This document shows, in pieces, positions 57,007 to 64,000 of a stretch of 64,000 nucleotides of DNA. Each line of letters opens with the position of its first letter. The stretch's first letter is position 1. Below the pieces are notes generated by a model. It had not been told where the DNA came from, searched no databases, and saw only the letters and a list, made by a program, of their open reading frames with translations. The stretch comes from Ectocarpus siliculosus (lineage: Eukaryota > Sar > Phaeophyceae > Ectocarpales > Ectocarpaceae). The stretch spans positions 4,059,820-4,123,819 of the forward strand of contig FN649750.1 in NCBI GenBank assembly GCA_000310025.1, written 5' to 3'. Made by a program: the position numbers and the translations under genes.

Positions 57007-58284
57007 CTGTTCAGTTGATTGCATACAACACAAGTAGCAATTCGTCAGACAGACGAGCGTAAGCAGTAGTGGTAATGGATATTGGTGGAGGTGGAGAATC
57101 GCCTTCGGGGCGAGGAACAGTATTGAACTCATCATCACACCGATGTACGATGTGACTATAGAAAGATGGAGGCTATATTTCGTCGCCCACTGTTGAAGTA
57201 GAAAGTTGCGATGACATCGTGAGGTATGAAGACGCGTGGATGCCTATTTTCCGCTACTGCACAGGTGATGAAAGGCCTTTACGGTAGTGGGTGTACGTGG
57301 ATCGCTCACCGCAAGAAGCAGCGCAGCAGCCAGACGATAGGGATTAATAATCCGGTTGTAGTAAAAGAGGTTGTTCGGTGTGGTTTGGCCACGTTGGCCA
57401 CGTGTTGGCCGTAGAAGGGTGTCGACCAACACCCTCGAGGCGCATGTAGTATCCAGACTACAATGGATGGAAAGTTGTGCGGAGGCTGGAGCTGAACGCT
57501 GTTGACCCACAAACGCACGTGGATTCGGTCTTTTTTTCCCGCACATTTACTGAACCAGGTTTTGGGCCGTCGTAACCCTAACCCATATCAACAAGCCAAG
57601 AATACCATTATATCATCTAGTCCATCGGACTTCCATGGCGAGAAGCAGGGTTGGCTGAAAAATGTTCCAGGATGTAACAGATGATAGAATATTCTATGTT
57701 TATCGCGGTCGCTGGCGATGTCGGAATACAGTCGAAAATTCTCTGAGGGTTAGTATTGCCCGGCTCGCCGGGTAGTTTCGGAATGCTGTCTTTCACAACA
57801 CTGACTGGTACATAGACTACTCCGTATATGTATGCATACTATGGGGAACGATTGGTCCCCCGCCCCCCAGTGGGGCTGGCGGACAGCATGCGTGGGATGG
57901 GTGCAGCGGTTTGATGGGCAGAGGAAGTAGAGGCGATAATGATATCGGTGTAAGTCTCAGACGATGTGAGGTCCTCACGTCCGTCCGTCCATGGCGTAAA
58001 AAAACATAATGAAACCGAGGGGAATTTTCGTGAAAGGTCGATGCCCGATCACCATCAAACGTAAAGCGGAAGGAAGACGGGTGTGGACAATTTTGTGAGG
58101 CGGGAATGCGTGCGTGGATGAGATCGAACATGACACCAATTCCGTGTATGACTGAGTTGTTGTCACCTACGCTTTCGAACAACTTATGGCCTCTATCGGA
58201 GGCTCGTAGACAACAGCACCTATTGAGGTTGGTTAGCTCCAACAAACTGTCGACTACCACCTTTCACGAAGACTTTGTTGCTAC

Positions 58285-59095
58285 AGGTTGACGCAAGGTC
58301 GCGTGTTTATTGTTGAGCGCGGAGAACGTCCTGTTGGAGAACATCACTGCACGCTACAGCAGAAGCAACCTTCAACAGTATCCGGACGATGTCGTCTACA
58401 GCAGTAGACGCCTTGTGAATGATGATGGCAGATTGAGAAAAGAATGTGAATCCGAATCAGCGTGCAACAAAACATGTTCAACACTGAGTGAGGGTGCATG
58501 CGCTAAGATATGTCTACAGCAGCAGCATTGCACTTCGCCCGGTGCCTCGCATTGAAGCATTCCCTTCGACATGCAGCAGGGGGTATCTCATGCAACTGAT
58601 GTCGCAAAGATGCGTTATTATGAGTTTTCTTCACCCACGTACACAACAATCGGCGTGGGTAGCAAAGCAGACAAGATTTATGTCACCCCCCCCAGAGTAG
58701 GAGACACGACACGTCAAATGCGGTGTTCTGTAGTTCGGCAGCAGCAACGAATGCATGTCACGGGTGGACGCAAGGCCGCATGTCATTTTGAGCACAGAGA
58801 ACGTTCTGTTGGAGGTCGTGTCACTGCACGATGCAGCAGCAATGTTCCGTAGATGTAGTCTACAGGTAGAGCACCTTGTGATTGATTATGGCAGATTGAG
58901 AGAACAGAGTCATTATTGTTCGAAACAAACGAAACCACACGAAATAAAGCATGTTCAACATTACCGGTGCATGTGCTAAGACTTGTCTACAGCAGCAGCG
59001 TTTCACTTTACCCGGTGGTGTGGCATTCAAGTTTCCTTCGCGCGGTCGCAGGAGGTATGTCATGCAGCCGAAGTCGAAAATATGAGCTAGTTGTC
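58285..59095 (+). repeat. Imperfect direct duplication of about 330 bases
   Basis: 58285-58625 and 58763-59095 share a chain of words in order: gacgcaaggtcgcgtg / gacgcaaggccgcatg, agaacgt(c/t)ctgttgga, tcactgcacg, gtctaca, ccttgtga, atggcagattgag, catgttcaaca, ggtgcatg, tgtctacagcagcag, ggtatctcatgcaac / ggtatgtcatgcagc. Divergence is perhaps 25-30 percent. No consistent reading frame. Confidence 0.8.
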
Positions 59096-59101
59096 GATCT
59101 T

Positions 59102-59261
59102 AGGGCCGTTTTAAACGCGGCGAAAATTTGGAAATTTGGAAAGAAGTAGGGGCCGAAAAAATCGGAATGGTTCGTTCCAAATTTTTGCAACCTTTCCAAA
59201 AAAAATTTCTTTGGAAATTTGGAAATTTGGAGCGAAATAGCACTGCGTTTAAAACGGCCCT
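59102..59261. mobile_element. Small MITE/foldback with perfect 17-bp terminal inverted repeats
   Basis: agggccgttttaaacgc at 59102-59118 is repeated exactly as its reverse complement at 59245-59261. Internally the word ggaaatttggaaatttgg occurs on both sides of the centre, with aaatttttgcaacctttcc between. Length 160 bases, non-coding. I see no clear target-site duplication. Confidence 0.8.
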
Positions 59262-59438
59262 TGCCCAGCGTACTTCACGTGTGTATGTACAAAAAAATAA
59301 TCGAGCTACCGTAACATTTTTTTTTTTCCCATACTTAGTTCGAAATGTATGACGACACGACCGCAATCCTGTGAGTATATAGTCTACAGCTAGCGCCCGC
59401 AATTAAGAAACGCTTATTTCAGGTCCAGCCTCGAATTC

Positions 59439-59544
59439 TTGTTGTGGGCTATAAACTCAGCGTATATCGTTCATTTTCTTATATCATGTTTTTGTTGTGG
59501 GCTATAAACTCAGCGTATATCGTTCATTTTCTTATATCATGTTT
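59439..59544 (+). repeat. 53-bp perfect tandem duplication
   Basis: The unit beginning ttgttgtgggctataaactc and ending cttatatcatgttt is present twice back to back with no mismatch, which points to a recent event. Confidence 0.95.
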
Positions 59545-60904
59545 CTTATTTTTTCGTGCAGCCAAATCCTGCTGAATTTCTTAAATCGGCAATTTCTTAT
59601 TTCTCTGCTTTCCTCGCCTCCCGTACTCAAGCCCGATTGTCACTACCGACGGCTGCACGTAAGGCCACTCCCTAGAAGCGAAATGTATTCAACGGCAACG
59701 TCTTGCTATCGCTACAACGTCTTGTACCGCCTTCATGAGTGAGGGCTGAAACTAAACAAATGCATGAACACCGCATGATGCCTCACCCGCACGCTGACAT
59801 GCCAACAACGAAAATCAGAGCTTTAGCGCCAGCAGAGCAGAGCGCAGAGCCCGCAGGGGGGCGGAGGCGGCGCCGCAAAAAAAAACACTCCCCCCTCGGC
59901 GTACAACTAATAATAATGCACTATGGGAGGGGGGGGGTAGGGGGAGAGGGGGAAAGAGCGAGAGAGATGTGGGGTTTGTTTCTTATTCGACACACTCCCC
60001 CGTAACCCCTCGTTTCTTATGTAGTAGGGCAGCGGTCGCTGCTGTGTTTCTTATTGAGACATTTCTTATTGTGTGACCCAGATTGAGCTATGTTTCTGAA
60101 CCCTATTTTCTTATTATTTTTCGTGAAAACGTGAGGGCGTTAACTGTATATCACATGACAACCACCTCTAAATGTGTGTGACCCCGGCTGAATACGTTAG
60201 GTACAACGCCGAAAGGTCTGTGAACCCGCGCCAGAATAGATGGGACGAACACACACAGCGCGGCCAATGCTACAGTAATACAACACACACAGGGTATTCT
60301 ACAGCCGACCGTTCGTCATAACGCGACCAAGGGTGATACGTACACTCGCTGGGTAACTTGACAGCACGACCAGTAGACTGTACTATCGCAGCGAAAAGGT
60401 TCAGACACTCAGATAATCTGAACCATTTCTCGACGCGAAATGGCCATGATCACTTACGGCAGTACTCCGCGGGTCGACCCTGTGGGCCTCCGTCGCTGAT
60501 TGAAGAATGCGTGCTGGGCTATGTGGCGCAGACTCCGTTCACAACGAAAATAATGTGGCGAAAAATGTGAGAGCGCTGATTCGACGCCGTAGGATGCGTA
60601 CTTGTGTTGTGAGAGTTCGCATGCTGCACGAAGACCGCGTGTCGTGCGCGTGCGTGCGTGAGACGGGGGTGCTGGTGTCTGCATAGTTATAGTTTCATTT
60701 GATGGCAACACCGCGAACTCCTAACTGCTGCTGCTGTTGTATATTTAGTACCCCTTTGCCGAACCAATGTACGACACACCTATACATACCGACTACAGTG
60801 TTACGCCTGTCCTCCGCGTCAGAAGAAGCACTGCCGAGCCCGAGAGAGAGGAAGGAGGCGAGATGAGGCTCAACCATTCCGAAAGCAGTTGACCGAGTGC
60901 ACAA

Positions 60905-61650
60905 CGAACGCTGTTCTTCAAAACCCTGCTATATGTATGTAAATGTGCAGCGGGGTCTTGTCCACGCGCGACGACTTGTTGTTGTAGTCGGCGACTAGAC
61001 TAATTGGTCAATGACGTTACTGCGGCGGAATTTTATATGTACAACGACCGAACGCAGAACGCTGTTCTTCAAGACCCTGCATAATAATACACCTTTCTCT
61101 CCGGCCCATGATAGATAGTGACTGCTAGCCTCAGTTGATACCTCGCATAGCGCGAAGAGGGAGTGGAGGATCCCAGAATATCTGTCGTTGATTTCTATTG
61201 ACTTGCGGACCCCTCGGGGCCAGTATATTTGAGTGTACCTTTCCAGGGTAAGTTAACCTGTGACCACGGGAATCGACCGCGTCGAGTGTTGGATCAGTAC
61301 GGACATACGAAGGTACTGGGTAGAGAGAGATCGGAACGGTTTTTAATGTGAAGACAACAACAACAACAACAAGAACAATAATAATGTGAAGACATACATG
61401 ATGACATGTACTCAAATGTGCCGCGGAGTCTTGATCCTCGCGACGACGTGTGACATGCCCTGTTTATCGACCACAAAATCACGTGGCACCGCCGCATCCC
61501 GGTGGTATAGCTGCTACTTCTATATTTTTTAGTTCGGCTTGGCTTAGCGACCGTCGTGACTTACTGGAGAGGTCGCCGGGCCCTTCACCCCCCGACTCGG
61601 CGACTACGCATGTGATTGGTCAAAAACGTTTCTGCGGCGGAATTCAGGCA
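60905..61650 (+). promoter_or_regulatory. Duplicated promoter-like blocks with inverted CCAAT boxes
   Basis: Two related blocks lie 0.3-1 kb upstream of the ATG at 61947. The first is about 60940-61027 (aaatgtgcagcggggtcttg, gcgacgac, gtcggcgacta, attggtcaa, actgcggcggaatt). The second is about 61415-61645 (aaatgtgccgcggagtcttg, gcgacgac, ctcggcgacta, attggtcaa, tctgcggcggaatt). Each ends with ATTGGTCAA, an inverted CCAAT box, followed by gcggcggaatt. A third small duplication (acgctgttcttcaa) is at 60909 and 61061. Function as promoter is inferred from position only. Confidence 0.4.
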
Positions 61651-61946
61651 GGAGCAAAGGAGCGGCGAAACATGCGCGGCACCGTCAGGTCGGGGCGAGA
61701 GGGAGGGAGGAGAGAGAGAGCGAGAGAGCGAGAGAGCGACGCGAGAGAAAGCGTCGGACACAGAAGTAGTAGGAATGCCTGCCTGCTGAAAGGGCGCGTG
61801 CGTTCGTTCGATTGCTGAGTCGTCGAAGGGCAAGCACGCTGCGGTGGAGTAGTTTCGCCCAGACAACAGGAGCACCAGCTGAGCTGCCCTGTAGACTGCG
61901 GCTGCCGTCGCTGCCTCTGCAACCGAAGTGAACAGCAGCAGATAGC

Positions 61947-62279
61947 ATGAGGCTTGGTGAGTGGACAACAGCAGCAATTATTGCTTCTTCACAAGTGATG
62001 TTATCGGCGGCCTTCCTCGCAACGCCGCCGCCTCCAAACGCCTTGCTGCTGCAGCGTCCCTCTCCTGCGGCAACAGCATCTTCATCTTCCGCAAGAAGGT
62101 CGGAGTTCCAACTGCATGCGATGGCGGAGGACAGCAGGTTGTCGCGGTCAGGCCTCCTGGCTGCCGGCTTGAAGGCGGCGGCCGCCGTGGCTGCCTCTGC
62201 TGCTGCTGGTGCCGCCGGCGTATCGCCGGCATCCGCATCTGGTGTGGAGCCGGAGGTCACATCGAAGTGCTTCATTGAG
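61947..62279 (+). CDS. First exon of a thylakoid-lumen-targeted protein, probably cyclophilin-type PPIase (partial)
   Basis: 111 codons from ATG to a GAG|gtcagt donor, phase 0. Residues 1-21 form a hydrophobic signal peptide (IIASSQVMLSA) followed by AF, the conserved Phe junction of stramenopile plastid preproteins. Then comes a Ser/Ala/Pro-rich transit peptide, then a second hydrophobic stretch (GLKAAAAVAASAAAGAAG) ending SPASA, an A-x-A-type thylakoid processing site. The mature part starts about SGVEPEVTSKCFIE; V-T-x-K-x-F-x-(D/E)-(I/V) is the usual beginning of cyclophilins, so a lumenal peptidyl-prolyl isomerase is likely. Only this N-terminus is visible; no later exon was found before the window end, so the enzyme assignment rests on about ten residues while targeting is well supported. 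Confidence 0.55.
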
Positions 62280-63039
62280 GTCAGTTGAGAACACACCGCT
62301 CGCACTGATGGACTGCGTCATCGTTACCTCTGCTGTCTTGTGCGCCCAACAGCAGCACACAGCAGTGTGCCCAACAGCAGCAGCAGACTGACAGACAGAT
62401 CCGGGCACGAGCGTACCTCGCAAGAACTACAGTAGTTTCTGTGGCGATGCGTGTGGCAAGGTGTGCACGATTTGGTACTGTAGGTGGCGCGATCGCACCT
62501 GCGGAAAATTGTCGGCGTTATTTTCTGAGCCCGAAGGCCTCAAGCAGGGCTTGTTCTGCTGCGCACGACCCCGCCAACACTATTATAATAGATATGCAAA
62601 CTGTAGATACGTTCAGACGCTTGCTGTGCGGCGGCACAAGGTGAAGGACCCTGAAAACCCATCGCACCAGGTTTCGTTTGGGTGGCAATACAGCAGCAGG
62701 GCCCCGGGGCTATTTAAGAAACGTCGAGTCCGGGTCGAGGTTCAAGTTGTTGCTTCATGTTTCGTCACCACTCATCTGTCGAGTAAAGGATATGTTACAC
62801 ACAGGGTACGTAACCATGTACATGTACATGTACATGCAGTACATAGGTACTTGTAGGATCCTCGCCTGGGCTACATATGCATATCCCAGTTCCTCTTGTT
62901 GGCAACACAACATTTGAGCACTTTGTTCTCAACAACGGCGTTTTCTTTTATGCAACTGCTTCCCCTCGCACTGCTGTGCTGGTTGTCTTCATTGGTGTCT
63001 CTATGAATCAAGGATTGTCTTACACCGTGCATCAACTTG

Positions 63040-63460
63040 TCATCAGATATCTATCGAATGGTCGCGTTAGATACCATGCCCCCTCAGCCGAATTCCAAAG
63101 CTCGACTACACTGTACTCCACGACGAAGAGGAAGCCAGAATCAAACGGCCCGTTCTCAGAAAGCTCTCGACGAGACGGTTCCGACGCCAGCGATTTCGGC
63201 ACCGTCACCGTTATTGCTGCAAAAGAGTAAATCGAGCTTCGACAACAGCCCCAGGGCAAAGTCGAGATATATTCTGCGGCCTGCCGTAGGTTGCTTAAGA
63301 TACCACACCCCCTGTGGACCGATTTTCGAAGCTCTATTTCTCCACGACGAAGAGCGTGCCGATTCCAAATAATCCGCCTTCGGAAGGCTCTCGAAATCAC
63401 GGTTCCAAACGCCGACATTTTCGGCACCGTCCCTGTTTGTGTTCCGGATTCATTGACCTT
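63040..63460. mobile_element. Two adjacent degenerate MITE copies of the 13151/8488 family
   Basis: Copy one is about 63050-63285: gttagataccatgccccctc, aagctcgactacactgtact, tccacgacgaag, an internal gctctcgacgagacggttcc, then gtaaatcgagcttcgacaac. Copy two is about 63290-63430: gcttaagataccacaccccc, ggaccgattttcgaagctct, a tccacgacgaag block, and ttcggcaccgtccctg. They share core and inner-arm words with the 8488-8706 element but their outer ends have decayed. Confidence 0.65.
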
Positions 63461-63474
63461 TGACCTTTGGTACA

Positions 63475-63875
63475 GGGGGGGGGTGTACTCATAGTCGGGC
63501 ATGCCGTAGTCGTTAGACCATTGACCTCGCATCCCTCAAAAGCCGGGACGGAGCACGCCGGGTTCTCACCGGACCAGGCTCTCACATCACCAGGCGCGAA
63601 GCGCGGTGAGGTATTCGGCGAGTCGCATGAAGGGTGCGCTGCATCCTGCTATGGGTGTTCGGCATCTTGAGCTTACTTCCTTGTGTACGGATGACAGCTG
63701 CGTTTGACTTAATTTATTTTCTGGTGCTTTCATTTCCAGAGACAGTTAAAACTGCCCCGAGGATGCTTGACCATTTTAACACAACGTGGTGCGATCATCC
63801 CCCGTTGCGCGGAGTGAGGCTTCTCGACCCCGCACAACATGATCTACTCTACCACCACTATGGTAACCGCAAAAA
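63475..63875 (+). repeat. 0.4-kb dispersed repeat, direct copy
   Basis: Full-length partner of the inverted copy at 19673-20070 and of the truncated copy at 6559-6707. It starts in a poly-G run before tgtactcatag and ends with ggtaaccgc plus poly-A. It contains tttcatttccag, which mimics a 3' splice site. The distal segment reads PLRGVRLLDPAQHDLLYHHY on the plus strand, with one residue difference per four or so from the other copy. Confidence 0.9.
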
Positions 63876-64000
63876 AAAAAACGAGGTAAAAAAAAAGGGT
63901 AACCTTGTTGCCGAGTTCACGAAGTGAATTGGCTTGTTTTACAACGTCGTTTCCAAGCGACGAAAACCCAATCCCGATGGCAAACACCGAGGGGGGGGGG

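Larger units (their letters stand above)
57007..61946. other. Divergent intergenic region between the PKG-like gene and the lumen-protein gene
   Basis: It should contain the promoter and first exon of the minus-strand kinase and the promoter of the plus-strand gene. No exon is supported. Tandem duplications, a MITE and duplicated promoter-like blocks are listed separately. About 59980-60120 is rich in the word tttcttat. At 59860-60000 poly-G and GA runs occur. Confidence 0.5.
62280..64000. other. First intron (and possibly beyond) of the lumen-protein gene, repeat-rich
   Basis: No further cyclophilin exon is recognisable. A catgtacatgtacatgcag tandem block at about 62815-62836 looks like an acceptor but no coding sequence follows. 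From 63040 onward the sequence is MITE copies and the 0.4-kb dispersed repeat, ending in poly-G at the window edge. Confidence 0.5.

Noticed and set aside
63720-63927. Candidate second exon of the cyclophilin after tttcatttccag
   Set aside because: The whole segment, including the acceptor-like word, is part of the 0.4-kb dispersed repeat also found at 19673-20070, and the translation has no cyclophilin motif.

Overview
The window is nuclear DNA from a eukaryote with long spliceosomal introns, most likely a photosynthetic stramenopile and plausibly a brown alga. The evidence is: small exons separated by introns of several hundred bases to over 1 kb; polypyrimidine-AG acceptors; a first exon at 61.9 kb that encodes a signal-peptide / transit-peptide / thylakoid-lumen leader with the stramenopile-type Ala-Phe junction; a cyclic-nucleotide-dependent kinase with fused regulatory domains; and interstitial TTAGGG blocks. 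The species is an inference. There are no bacterial-type operons, rRNAs, tRNAs or CRISPR arrays that I can see.

Layout. 0-5.5 kb: sparse. It holds an acidic exon on the minus strand (1.0-1.2 kb), many degenerate MITE-like terminal repeats (1.7-2.5 kb) and two minus-strand exons (2.82-3.06 kb) resembling the end of a SAC3/GANP/PCI-type protein. 5.59-14.22 kb (minus): a complete glutathione reductase gene of 11 exons and 485 codons, reconstructed with every splice phase in register, including one GC-AG intron and an intron carrying four decayed tandem copies of the head of the next exon. 14.2-20.4 kb: no confident exon; foldback elements, minisatellites, a telomere-like block and the 5' end of the next gene. 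20.37-34.31 kb (plus): a PB1-domain MAP3K/STE11-type kinase of at least 1603 residues in 16 exons, with a huge low-complexity C-terminal tail; its initiator exon was not found. 34.3-41.3 kb: a decayed LINE-type reverse transcriptase (36.6-37.5 kb) and a 100-N assembly gap whose two flanks look like the same sequence, one of them badly base-called. 41.30-57.01 kb (minus): a protein kinase with PKG architecture (N-terminal coiled coil, RGAIC autoinhibitor-like motif, two cyclic-nucleotide-binding domains, AGC kinase), about 18 exons, with the first and last exons unresolved. 57-61.9 kb: a divergent intergenic region with tandem duplications and a MITE. 61.95 kb to beyond the end (plus): first exon of a thylakoid-lumen-targeted protein, probably a cyclophilin. 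62.3-64 kb: MITEs and a 0.4-kb dispersed repeat that also occurs inverted at 19.7-20.1 kb and partly at 6.6 kb.

The genes do not form a pathway. Two are signalling kinases transcribed convergently, one is a redox enzyme, and one is a plastid protein-folding factor. The most distinctive features are (i) repeated tandem duplication of intron-3'end/exon-head junctions, in the glutathione reductase and in the PKG-like gene; (ii) a PKG-architecture kinase whose two nucleotide pockets lack the threonine that usually gives cGMP preference and whose DFG motif reads DLG; (iii) a CCATGG-palindrome array flanking one kinase exon.
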